7,129 nt of DNA. It comes from Syntrophobacterales bacterium. GTDB lineage: Bacteria > Desulfobacterota > Syntrophorhabdia > Syntrophorhabdales > WCHB1-27. Location: positions 1 through 7,129 of the forward strand of contig JADGQN010000248.1 of the NCBI GenBank assembly GCA_017881765.1, written 5' to 3'. The notes under the pieces are model-generated. The model saw only the letters and a program-made list of their open reading frames with translations, was not told where the DNA came from and searched no databases. Below, one piece after another: positions 1 through 6,337 of this stretch; position 1 is the stretch's first letter, and each line of letters opens with the position of its first letter. The position numbers and the translations under genes are program-made.

Positions 1-225
1 TTCCTTCGTAAAAAAAGATGATACCGCTTGACAGTAACGTTAAATTTGGTGGGCATAGCGGAGTATCAACTCCTTCCTGCAATCGCGTCCTGACTGTTCT
101 CCAACTTCGTTCACCATTACGCACCGTAATGTCGAACCCGGCCCCGTTTACCCGCTTCTAGCGTTAGAGGGTGGAAGTCGGGCGGCCGCGGAGACCCGTT
201 GGCCTTCCGGAGATCGCAGCAAATC
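1..225. other. Gene-free left edge with three small inverted repeats
   Basis: No reading frame here resembles a protein. Three perfect inverted repeats are visible: 60-73 (GGAGT, loop ATCA, ACTCC), 115-131 (CATTACG, loop CAC, CGTAATG) and 153-163 (CGCT, loop TCT, AGCG). None is followed by a T-run on either strand, so none is a standard intrinsic terminator. They lie just downstream of the minus-strand kinase gene. A minus-strand ATG at 56-54 opens a frame that runs off the edge after 18 codons. Its nearest purine-rich stretch is about 13 nt upstream, too far to be convincing, so I do not call it a gene. Confidence 0.4.
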
Positions 226-1412
226 CTAGTCGGATCTGTCGAGCATGCGCCGCACTCTCTTCAGCAGTTCGTTTGGCACCAAGGGTTTGGCAATGAAATC
301 GACTCGTTCGTCTATCTTTCCCTTTTCGAGAACAACATCCTTGGTATAGCCACTCATGAAGAGCGCCTTAAGATCCGGCTTCATGTGCGCAAGGTCATGA
401 TAGACCTCCTTCCCGTTCTTCTTGGGCATAACCATATCCAGAATGGCAAGATCGATCACGTCCTTGTGGTCCGTGAACTGACGAATGGCCTCGTCCCCAT
501 CCACGGCTTCGATTACCCTGTAACCCGACTCTCTTAGCACCAAACTGAGGAGGTTTCTGACTGCAAGCTCGTCCTCCGCGATCAGGACTGTTTCGCTTCC
601 ACCGACCGCGAGCACGGGTTTGGCCTGTCTCTCCTTGTGCGCCTCTCCCTGGGCGAGGGGCAGGACAACCTCGAAGACCGTTCCTTTCCCCGGGGTGCTG
701 TCCACCGTCAGTCGTCCCTTGTGCTGCTTGGCAACGCTCGCTACGATGGCAAGGCCGAGGCCGGTGCCGCTGGTTGCATCCTTCGTGGTAAAGAAGGGCT
801 CGAATATTCTGTCGATGGCGTCAGGCTCAATACCCGTCCCGGTATCACTCACCGACAGCACGCACTGGCCGTCCGGAGCGAACTCCGTCCTCACCGTCAG
901 GCAGCCACCCCCGGGCATGGCGTCCTGCGCGTTCGTTATGAGATTAATGAGAACCTGTTCAAAAGCGGCACGATCCGCAAAGACCGGCAGGGGGACGGGG
1001 ACAACTGCATGAGCAACTCGATTTCGCTCTTCAGCACGTCCACGAGGAGCCTCTTCACGGTCCTCACGATATCGTTGAGATCCAGGACGCGGAAGTGAGC
1101 CGCGGAACGTCGCGAAAAGGCCAGGAGGTCAACTGCGAGCCTGGATGCCCGGTCTGCCGCATGCAGGATGTGTCCGGTATACACCTTCAGGTTAGCCTGC
1201 GTCTCCGGAAGATTGCTCTGCACGAGGTTGGCGTACCCGATGATACTGGTCAAGAGATTGTTCAGACTATGCGCGACGATGCCGGCGAACTGACGGGTGG
1301 GTTCCTGTTTGACTCCGGAGAGTGCGTCGTTCGCATTGGGCGGTTCCGGGTCGACCGGTAATGTTGTTGCATTGCCTTGTTCCGCCGAAAGCGAGTGGTA
1401 AGCTCTTTTCAT
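226..1412 (-). pseudogene. Hybrid histidine kinase (DHp-ATPase-receiver), frameshifted
   Basis: This encodes a cytoplasmic sensor-type histidine kinase with a C-terminal receiver, split into two frames: 936-1412 (158 aa) and 226-918 (230 aa from its first ATG). Adding one base at the G-run 990-994 (C-run on the coding strand) joins them into a 395-residue protein. In the joined protein, residues 1-40 are a linker with no TM or PAS domain. The H-box has phosphoacceptor His48 in AHSLNNLLTSIIGY. The N-box (LINLITNAQDAM, 155-166) starts just after the frameshift. DTGTG (190-194), EPFF and GTGLGLAI form the rest of the ATP site. The receiver keeps the acidic pair (AEDE), Asp326 in ILDMVMP, the Ser/Thr in MSGYT and Lys376 in AKPL. 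The ATG at 1412 has GAGGAG (1421-1426) 8 nt upstream. As read, the N-terminal product stops before the ATPase domain, so the gene is dead unless this is a sequencing error or slippage occurs. All catalytic motifs are intact, so the lesion is recent or artificial. The signal is unknown. The divergent LuxR-type gene is a possible partner. Confidence 0.85.
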
Positions 1413-1790
1413 TCAAAGTTCTCCTCTGCACAGCGATCGTTGGAAAACAGAACTACAAGCACGTTACCATTTCTTTCCCGAACCTGGTCCCTGACGAAGG
1501 AGTGAATCCGGGGCTCTCATGCACAACCCTTCCGCGCACTTACGGTATTTAAACCAATCTTCTGCCCGTGTCAACGAAAACCATGGGTATCAGGCTGCGC
1601 ACAGGCAGGGCCGCGCTGGCCAGACCAACGGAAACCCGTGCGGTTCTGCGACATGGCTTTCGCTTTCTGGCGCTTGTCACGGAAGAGGTCCTCCGATAAC
1701 TCTGACACCCTCCCGTCTATTCTTCACTCTTGCGTACTTTGACCGATAACCCTTTAGAGCGCATCGTCCGTTTCGGAAAGGGAGAAGAGC
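1413..1790. other. Divergent intergenic region, kinase / LuxR-type regulator
   Basis: These 378 nt separate two divergent genes. The minus strand holds a promoter (1546-1574) and a roughly 125-nt leader for the kinase. Within that leader, a minus-strand ATG at 1520 with AAGGG 6 nt upstream opens an 18-codon frame ending at 1464. It could be a leader peptide, but the evidence is thin. On the plus strand, the regulator at 1791 has a good Shine-Dalgarno AGGGAG (1779-1784). I found no convincing -35/-10 pair for it: a TTGTCA near 1674 has no matching -10. Frames crossing the region look like chance. Confidence 0.45.
1546..1574 (-). promoter_or_regulatory. Sigma70-like promoter for the hybrid kinase gene
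   Basis: Read on the minus strand, a perfect -35 TTGACA (1574-1569) is followed after 16 nt by TTAAAT (1552-1547), or after 17 nt by TAAATA (1551-1546). Transcription would start near 1539 and leave a leader of about 125 nt before the ATG at 1412. The perfect -35 at proper spacing upstream of a gene on the same strand is the support. The -10 matches consensus at only 4 of 6 positions. Confidence 0.5.
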
Positions 1791-2375
1791 ATGCATATCG
1801 GGATCCACCTCAGCAGCCATCTGATGGCTGAGGCCCTCTACCAGCTTCTGGTGAAACATGGGTACGATCACGTAGTCACGAGTGGACAGGCTCCCTCCAA
1901 CGGCCTTACCCCTGATGTGCTCCTCGTGGATATAACGACCCTCAGCCACGGTTTCCTTGCCCAATACCCGGAAGCCAAGATCCTCTTGATCGATACCGGC
2001 ATAGAGCAGGACAAGCTCTGCGCCACGCTCCTCTCACACCGGATACACGGCATACTCTCCCCCCATACGGAGTTCCATCTCTTCAAGAAGGCCCTCGAGG
2101 CGGTCACTGAGGGACAGATATGGATAGACAACGGATCGGTCAAGGCCGTGCTCCACGACAGGGAGATCGTCTCTCAGACCGGACATATCAGTGGCAGGGA
2201 ACAGGAGATCATCGATTGTGCCTGCCAGGGATTGAGCAACAACGAGATCGGACAGAGGCTCGCCCTATCACCCAACACGGTAAAAGCCCATCTCAACAGA
2301 ATTTTCAGAAAGTTAAACATCACCAGCAGGGCAAAGCTGATGACGCGGACCATGCATACCCGTGATGTTCAATAA
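1791..2375 (+). CDS. LuxR/NarL-family regulator with degenerate receiver domain
   Basis: This is a 194-aa DNA-binding transcriptional regulator with NarL/FixJ-type layout. Residues 1-115 follow a receiver fold and 133-190 form a LuxR helix-turn-helix. The HTH matches the family closely: ISGREQEIIDCACQGLSNNEIG, then NTVKAHLNRIFRKLNI with the recognition helix at 162-177. The receiver is atypical. The N-terminal acidic pair is replaced by HLSS (6-9). The conserved Lys of the usual YLLKD motif is replaced in GILSPH (Pro91 or its neighbour). Only Asp47 in LLVDIT and Thr69 remain. It is therefore likely a pseudo-receiver, controlled by ligand, dimerisation or protein level rather than ordinary phosphotransfer. 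The start is supported by AGGGAG (1779-1784) 6 nt before the ATG. It is divergent from the hybrid kinase, a possible but unproven partner, and its targets are unknown. The family call is secure. The loss of phosphorylation is inferred from missing residues. Confidence 0.88.
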   Translation: MHIGIHLSSHLMAEALYQLLVKHGYDHVVTSGQAPSNGLTPDVLLVDITTLSHGFLAQYPEAKILLIDTGIEQDKLCATLLSHRIHGILSPHTEFHLFKKALEAVTEGQIWIDNGSVKAVLHDREIVSQTGHISGREQEIIDCACQGLSNNEIGQRLALSPNTVKAHLNRIFRKLNITSRAKLMTRTMHTRDVQ

Positions 2376-2866
2376 CGATGCTGCTGCCATGGGGGATCCA
2401 GATTTTGCGGAAGAAAGATCACGGGTGGTGCGGCGCCAGTTTGGTCGGCCTGTATGGGATTCATTGCCTGAATGTTTGAAGCATATCTCATAATTTTCAT
2501 TCTGTTTGAGTTGTTCTGTCGCCTTTACGGCCTGGCTGATGAGGACGACGATGACGAATAAAACAGACGGACTTGAGCCTGCTTTGCTATAGCACAAGAC
2601 TCAGTTGGCTGTAACGAGATGCCTCTAAATGATTCTACAGGTCTGAGCATACCTCACCCTATCTTCCTGTACTAAATGAAACTGCATCATTGACAAGTAT
2701 GCCAACTTATAGTTGGTAATGATCAACTCGATCGACACACCATGCCTGCCCATGGGATACCGGTATTCTCAGCAATAGCGTATCGAGAAACAAGGCCGAC
2801 ACCCCGATCCAACCCTTCCTTTCACGATCGTCTGTATAGCACGCCATATTTTGCTGCCTATCTTAG
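2376..2866. other. Long gene-free intergenic stretch
   Basis: About 490 nt between the LuxR-type gene and the ABC-operon promoter hold no frame I would call a gene. A minus-strand frame (2313-2597) has a hydrophobic N-terminus, but it starts at TTG without a ribosome-binding site and overlaps the regulator's end. No hairpin with T-tail marks termination after 2375. The visible structure is a group of short palindromes at 2702-2766, listed separately. The rest looks unstructured to the eye; a small regulatory RNA cannot be excluded. Confidence 0.5.
2690..2766. promoter_or_regulatory. Palindrome cluster with a TTGACA, possible operator region
   Basis: A perfect TTGACA (2690-2695) is followed by CCAACT-TAT-AGTTGG (2702-2716), a perfect 15-nt inverted repeat. 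CCCATGGG lies just before a perfect ATACCGGTAT (2757-2766). The -10 at the right distance from this TTGACA is poor (TTGGTA), so I do not call a promoter. The cluster could hold binding sites for a regulator such as the LuxR-type protein upstream, but nothing in the sequence ties it to one. Confidence 0.25.
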
Positions 2867-2895
2867 TTGACATAGCAGGCCTGGGCTCCTATACT
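2867..2895 (+). promoter_or_regulatory. Near-consensus sigma70 promoter of the ABC operon
   Basis: TTGACA (2867-2872) and TATACT (2890-2895) are separated by exactly 17 nt: a perfect -35 and a five-of-six -10. The start point would fall near 2902, giving a leader of about 60 nt before the ATPase ATG at 2965. It is the best promoter in the window and predicts fairly strong basal expression of the transporter unless repressed. Confidence 0.8.
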
Positions 2896-2951
2896 TTTTT
2901 CCACAAAAAGGTTTCTGTGAGCTTTACTAGAGAGGTGCTTTGAGGATCAGC

Positions 2952-2972
2952 ATGGCTGCGCTCCATGATTGA
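2952..2972 (+). CDS. Six-codon leader ORF overlapping the ATPase start
   Basis: ATG at 2952 reads M-A-A-L-H-D and stops at TGA 2970-2972. The Shine-Dalgarno TGAGGA (2941-2946) sits 5 nt before this ATG, whereas the ATPase ATG at 2965 has no recognisable site of its own and lies inside this mini-ORF in another frame. Ribosomes that finish the mini-ORF would end within a few bases of the ATPase start, so translational coupling or re-initiation is plausible. The alternative is that the upstream site simply serves 2965 at an unusually long distance. Very short, so confidence is low. Confidence 0.3.
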   Translation: MAALHD

Positions 2973-3669
2973 ATTGAACGCCGCAACCAAACAATACGGT
3001 TCCCTCACGGCCGTCGACAATGTCTCATTCTCCGTCAAGACAGGTGAGTATTTCGCTCTGCTTGGGCCCAATGGTGCAGGGAAGACGACGATCGTCAAGA
3101 TGCTGCTCGATTTTGCACGGCCCACATCGGGAAGCCTGTCGATAAACGGCCTTTCAAGTGCACTTGCCGCCTGCCGCACCGCAGTCGGCTGCCTGGGCGA
3201 GAACCATCATATTCCACCGTACCTTTCCGGATGGCAGTACCTACAACGGTGCGCGCAGCTGCTGGATATGGGACGGTCCGATGCCATAGATCAATGCAGG
3301 CGCATCGTCGAGCTTATCGGTATGCAAGGCAGGGAACACACCAAGGTGAACACCTATTCCAAGGGCATGGTTCAACGGTTTGGACTAGGCGCTGCACTCA
3401 TAGGAAAGCCGAAGTTGTTGATTCTCGATGAGCCCACCTCCGGCCTTGATCCCATCGGCATCAGAGAAATACGTCTGCTCTTAGAGTCCCTTAAACATCA
3501 GGGGATGACTATCTTCCTGAATTCACACATGCTGTCGGAAGTGGAAAAAATTTGCGATACCGTTGCGATCATCCACCGCGGCCGGCTTCTGGTAAAAGAC
3601 GCGATTTCCGCCATTCTCAAGGACGGTGATACACTGGAAGATGTGTTTGTAAGGCTCGTGAAAGGTTGA
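2965..3669 (+). CDS. ABC transporter ATP-binding protein (NosF/CcmA-like)
   Basis: This 234-aa ATPase subunit of an ABC-2 type transporter would hydrolyse ATP on the cytoplasmic face to power the permease encoded next. Motifs in order: Walker A GPNGAGKT (34-41); a Q-loop region with Glu79 in CLGEN, as in many NosF-like members; signature YSKGM (131-135), the usual variant in this group; Walker B LLILDEP (151-157) with catalytic Glu156; D-loop SGLD (159-162); and switch His188 in LNSHM. The length is short for the family, with no extended C-terminal domain. The only in-frame ATG after the upstream stop at 2941 is 2965, and it lacks its own ribosome-binding site; a leader ORF may provide coupling. 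The permease begins one nucleotide after its stop, so the two form an operon. The substrate cannot be read from the sequence; drugs, lipids, peptides or metal-enzyme maturation are all possible. Confidence 0.93.
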   Translation: MIELNAATKQYGSLTAVDNVSFSVKTGEYFALLGPNGAGKTTIVKMLLDFARPTSGSLSINGLSSALAACRTAVGCLGENHHIPPYLSGWQYLQRCAQLLDMGRSDAIDQCRRIVELIGMQGREHTKVNTYSKGMVQRFGLGAALIGKPKLLILDEPTSGLDPIGIREIRLLLESLKHQGMTIFLNSHMLSEVEKICDTVAIIHRGRLLVKDAISAILKDGDTLEDVFVRLVKG

Positions 3670-3670
3670 G

Positions 3671-4522
3671 ATGAATACGCTGAAAACACTTCGCTCCATC
3701 ACCAGGATTACGAAATATACGCTTAGCGATCAACTGCGGCAGAAAAGTTTCGTCGTCATGTTCTTCATCTGCGTGGTATTCGTATTTCTTATTCGTGGTT
3801 GTTATCAAGGCAACTACATGGTGAACGGGCAGTTGCTCGATGCCGGAACCGTTGTCGGGACGGTGTCGAAAGTGACCTTTCATATCATTGCTGTAGGCGT
3901 GATGCTCATAGCGGCTTTACTTTCGATGCGCGTGTTCAGGCGCGACCGGGAGGATGGGATGCAATCGTGCATTCTATCAAAACCGATAGCCCGGTGGCAG
4001 TACGTCATGGGCAAGCTCCTTGGATTGTGGGTTTTATCGGTACTCTTCATGTTCATCCTGCACGGCATTATATTCTTGATCACCTCCGTAACGTTGAAGG
4101 TTGTCATGCCCGGATACCTTGCCGCATCACTGCTATGCTCTTTCAATCTGCTCTTTGTGATTGTCGCTGTGCTTCTTTTGTCGCTCCTGATGCCAGATAT
4201 CGTCGCTTTTCTTTGTGTTATGGGCGTCGGCATCGTCGGCTTAATAACCGACGGGATATATGCGTTAAGCCACAGCCAGATGGCACAGGGGATGATTCAG
4301 CAGCCGGGCCCCCATCCGCAGTCGGACTTGACATGGTGGAAAATTGTCCACTATGTATGGCCGAAGCTTTCCGGCATGCAATATTTTGCCTCTTCGTTTA
4401 TTGGCAGCAGCGAAGTATTCCACGGATTCGCATCCGTATATCCACTCATCAATGTCCTTCTCTACTGTCTTATCCTCGGCGCTTTGCTGTTCCGGCGTTT
4501 CAGAAATGAGGAGATAATTTGA
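3671..4522 (+). CDS. ABC-2 type transporter permease (NosY-like)
   Basis: This 283-aa inner-membrane subunit pairs with the ATPase just upstream, one nucleotide away. Six hydrophobic segments are visible, at about 26-42, 66-88, 114-138, 150-172, 176-197 and 257-274, the usual number for an ABC-2 half-transporter that dimerises. The motif LSKPIARWQYVMGK (102-115), between segments 2 and 3, matches the conserved coupling-helix region of this family. A larger extracytoplasmic loop lies between segments 5 and 6 (about 198-255). AAAGG (3661-3665) lies 5 nt before the ATG, inside the end of the ATPase gene. The sequence ends in a charged tail (RRFRNEEII). No accessory membrane-fusion or periplasmic protein is encoded next to it, so the pair may act alone. 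The substrate is unknown. Confidence 0.9.
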   Translation: MNTLKTLRSITRITKYTLSDQLRQKSFVVMFFICVVFVFLIRGCYQGNYMVNGQLLDAGTVVGTVSKVTFHIIAVGVMLIAALLSMRVFRRDREDGMQSCILSKPIARWQYVMGKLLGLWVLSVLFMFILHGIIFLITSVTLKVVMPGYLAASLLCSFNLLFVIVAVLLLSLLMPDIVAFLCVMGVGIVGLITDGIYALSHSQMAQGMIQQPGPHPQSDLTWWKIVHYVWPKLSGMQYFASSFIGSSEVFHGFASVYPLINVLLYCLILGALLFRRFRNEEII

Positions 4523-4555
4523 CCGGTTGCAAAGTACGATACAACGGCAGGACGC

Positions 4556-4574
4556 TAGGGCACGCCATGCCCTA
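4556..4574 (+). repeat. Inverted repeat / hairpin after the ABC operon
   Basis: TAGGGCA, a five-base loop CGCCA, then TGCCCTA form a perfect 7-bp stem 33 nt after the permease stop. No T-run follows, so it is not a textbook intrinsic terminator. It may stabilise the 3' end of the transcript, be part of a Rho-dependent end, or be chance. A shorter perfect repeat, GGACA-TTC-TGTCC, sits at 4659-4671. Confidence 0.4.
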
Positions 4575-4794
4575 CAACATAAGATCTGCGGGCTCGACCA
4601 TGAGACCGCCACTGGATCAACGAAACGATAGCACTGTTTACTTCCTCCTCGGCGAACAGGACATTCTGTCCGGCCCAACATTACGTTCGCAAATCTTGTT
4701 GCCATAACCACCGTCGACCAGAACCTAACAAGAATGTTATTATACCTGCCGTGTATGACGATATTCTATTTGGTATTGATCAATAGAGATGATA

Positions 4795-5124
4795 ATGAAA
4801 AAATGTCGTTTCTGCGCTGAAGACATCCAAGACGACGCGATAAAGTGTAAGCACTGCGGCGAGTTTCTGGATGCCTCCAATCACTCACGCCTTGCAGAGG
4901 AAAAGATTCAATGGTATTTCCGAAAGTCCTTTATCATCATGGCAGTCTGTTGTGTGGGGCCTCTGGCGTTGCCCCTGATTTGGTTGCGCCCCCAAACGAC
5001 GCGGGCATGGAAGATCGGACTCACCATAGGAATCCTTGTTCTCAGTTGGATCTTGTTCCAAACCACGATGGAATCCATCCGTACTCTGAAGGAGTATTAC
5101 AAACTACTTGAAGGGCTTAAATGA
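4795..5124 (+). CDS. Small zinc-ribbon protein with two TM helices
   Basis: This is about 109 aa. The N-terminus is a double-CxxC zinc ribbon (CRFC and CKHC around EDIQDDAIK), which should bind one structural Zn(II), and it ends in the typical GEFLD. Two hydrophobic segments follow, about 42-64 (FIIMAVCCVGPLALPLIWL) and 72-89, then a short charged tail. The family's widespread zinc-ribbon/membrane architecture has no settled function. Two in-frame ATGs exist, at 4789 and 4795. I prefer 4795 because AGAG (4785-4788) is then 6 nt away and the protein starts MKKC as relatives do. A weak promoter could be TCGACC (4714-4719) with TATTAT (4738-4743), spacing 18. The gene is separate from the ABC operon by over 250 nt and converges on the exported-protein gene. 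Confidence 0.8.
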   Translation: MKKCRFCAEDIQDDAIKCKHCGEFLDASNHSRLAEEKIQWYFRKSFIIMAVCCVGPLALPLIWLRPQTTRAWKIGLTIGILVLSWILFQTTMESIRTLKEYYKLLEGLK

Positions 5125-5289
5125 TCGACAGGTAGAACAAATCAGTAGACACCGACCGGGCTTACGTCACATTGCAACCTGTGTAATGAAGACTATCAAT
5201 AAAAATGGTGATAAAATAGAATAATTCCATCATTGGCTGAACTGTAGCGTATGAATAAGTTGGAAAAAGGACGCATCGAACAGCGGTAC

Positions 5290-5715
5290 TTATTTACCCA
5301 TATCACTCGTTAAGGGGAAGTGGTCCGGCCGATAGTACCGAAACGCATCCCCCTTCATGGACACGGCCGTGCACGCGACGCGGTGGGTCCACGGGTTGGA
5401 TGGGCAGGCGCTTTTCACAGCTCCGGTGAATCTGCTATCGCCGAAGGTAACGACCACATACTCTTCAGCATTCTTAGTCTCTTCGTTCCACTTGCCTGCT
5501 ATAGTGTACCTGAGTGAATCTCCGGAGCCGTCCTGACACCCCCCTGTGAAGATCCGTATTCCGGGAAGGGATGGCAGGTTGTCTGCTGCCGTAGCCGGTC
5601 TCGTGCAGACGACCGGTTCATAGATGCTTTTCTCCTTCCGGTTCCCCAGCGTATATGACAACATGCAAGCGAGCAGAAGCACTAGCACGATTGCGCAAAA
5701 CAGTGCTCGCCTCAC
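5290..5715 (-). CDS. Small exported protein with four mature cysteines, unknown function
   Basis: I do not recognise this 141-aa protein. The N-terminus is a signal sequence or anchor: MRR followed by a hydrophobic run at about 4-22. It contains LLLAC with Cys17 in a lipobox-like position, so a lipoprotein is possible, although the residues after Cys17 stay hydrophobic. The remaining 115 residues are polar, with cysteines at 37, 60, 104 and 115 that could form two disulfides in the periplasm. No known enzymatic motif is visible. The start is GTG (5715-5713). It is fixed by a strong Shine-Dalgarno AAGGAGA (5729-5723) 7 nt upstream, and the signal sequence begins right after it. It stands alone, convergent with the zinc-ribbon gene and divergent from the winged-helix operon. 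Coding status is well supported; the role is unknown. Confidence 0.75.
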   Translation of the reverse strand: MRRALFCAIVLVLLLACMLSYTLGNRKEKSIYEPVVCTRPATAADNLPSLPGIRIFTGGCQDGSGDSLRYTIAGKWNEETKNAEEYVVVTFGDSRFTGAVKSACPSNPWTHRVACTAVSMKGDAFRYYRPDHFPLTSDMGK

Positions 5716-5722
5716 GTATTTT

Positions 5723-5729
5723 TCTCCTT
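5723..5729 (-). promoter_or_regulatory. Ribosome-binding site fixing a GTG start
   Basis: AAGGAGA on the minus strand, 7 nt before GTG 5715, is close to the ideal anti-16S match. It decides the non-ATG start of the exported-protein gene. Confidence 0.75.
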
Positions 5730-5867
5730 ATAATCTCGTACAGCATGGTCATAGTGTAGACCTTCTCAAGAGAGATTTCCAGAACGTCTTTTGGTCACCT
5801 ATGGCTTGCATACGCTATTCTTCTGTTTACACAGCAGTGAATGCTCGCCAGGATACGACAGCCTTAT

Positions 5868-5905
5868 TTGACTCTGAGGCAAACAATAGTGTATGGTAGT
5901 ACACT
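5868..5905 (+). promoter_or_regulatory. Promoter with overlapping 18-bp palindromic operator
   Basis: TTGACT (5868-5873) and TATGGT (5892-5897), 18 nt apart, make a plausible promoter for the winged-helix operon. The -10 lies inside a perfect inverted repeat, AGTGTA-TGGTAG-TACACT (5888-5905). A protein bound there would block RNA polymerase. The winged-helix protein encoded 45 nt downstream is the obvious candidate, as an autorepressor. One more AGTGTA half-site lies at 5753-5758, in front of the divergent gene. The repeat is seen; the promoter and autoregulation are inferred. Confidence 0.5.
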
Positions 5906-5950
5906 TCAGCTGAACCATTCGGCAACAAATAATAAACAAAGGATAGCACC

Positions 5951-6325
5951 ATGGGCGAACGAAAAGCGACCGTGATAGGAGCCATAGAAAAAGGCAAGGG
6001 CAGTGCTATGATCCTCATTGAGCATGAGTTTGCCCTCAAGTTCGACATCAACGAAACCAAGCTGCGGTTACTGGAACTGCTGGTCAGGGAAGCCAAAGGA
6101 AGCAGGCTTAAAGGGAGCATGGTGTACCTTGATCATGTCGCCCTGATGGGGAAGCTCGGTGTCACGAGAACCAGCATCTTTAACTATATCAGGTCGCTGG
6201 AGAGCGTTGGATTGATCAAGAAGGTTAAGCCGCGCCAGGAAGTCTACGAGATAAACGCTGACCTCATAAGGGTCTGTACGATACGGGATGCAACGGCCAA
6301 GCCGAAGAGCATCCGAGCAACCTAA
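5951..6325 (+). CDS. Winged-helix DNA-binding protein
   Basis: This is a 124-aa protein. Residues 35-100 show a winged-helix pattern: a helix LRLLELLVREA, then LDHVALMGKLGVTRTSIFNYIRSLESVGLIKKV (60-92 in outline), with the turn around KLGVTRTS, and a wing leading to VYEINADLI. The N-terminal 25 residues may pair as strands (ATVIGAIE, AMILIEHEF), and a short basic tail ends the protein. The HTH-plus-wing with 'GLIKK' also resembles small replication-initiator or plasmid-type regulators, so a replication role cannot be excluded. The ATG is supported by AAAGGA (5938-5943) 7 nt upstream. It is the first gene of an operon with the transglycosylase (12-nt gap) and sits behind a palindromic operator, which suits an autoregulator of the operon. 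Confidence 0.75.
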   Translation: MGERKATVIGAIEKGKGSAMILIEHEFALKFDINETKLRLLELLVREAKGSRLKGSMVYLDHVALMGKLGVTRTSIFNYIRSLESVGLIKKVKPRQEVYEINADLIRVCTIRDATAKPKSIRAT

Positions 6326-6337
6326 GCGGAGGAACCA

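Noticed and set aside
120..225. Group II intron or integron attC remnant at the left edge
   Set aside because: GTTAGAG resembles an attC core half and the region is hairpin-rich, but there is no partner core, no domain V-like hairpin and no reverse transcriptase or integrase gene in view.
199..1361. Several plus-strand frames across the kinase gene
   Set aside because: They are antisense to a gene whose minus-strand frames show all kinase and receiver motifs. They have no recognisable domains.
1674..1696. TTGTCA as a -35 for the LuxR-type gene
   Set aside because: At 17 nt the following hexamer is TAACTC, matching the -10 consensus at only two positions. No better partner lies at 16 or 18 nt.
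1677..1964. Minus-strand frame over the start of the LuxR-type gene
   Set aside because: It is antisense to a well-supported gene and has no ribosome-binding site or family resemblance.
2313..2597. Minus-strand frame with a hydrophobic, signal-like N-terminus
   Set aside because: It starts at TTG without a ribosome-binding site, overlaps the end of the LuxR-type gene by over 60 nt, and its C-terminal half is simply the antisense of that gene.
3799..4509. A 236-codon plus-strand frame inside the permease gene
   Set aside because: It is an out-of-frame shadow. It is rich in Arg, His and Cys and has no domain, while the other frame gives a clear six-segment membrane protein.
4556..4574. Intrinsic terminator for the ABC operon
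   Set aside because: The 7-bp stem is perfect, but no T-run follows it on either strand. It is kept only as an inverted repeat.
5827..6120. Minus-strand Ser/Leu-rich frame over the winged-helix start
   Set aside because: It is antisense to the winged-helix gene, and the Ser/Leu bias is typical of a reverse-complement shadow. It also covers the promoter and palindrome.
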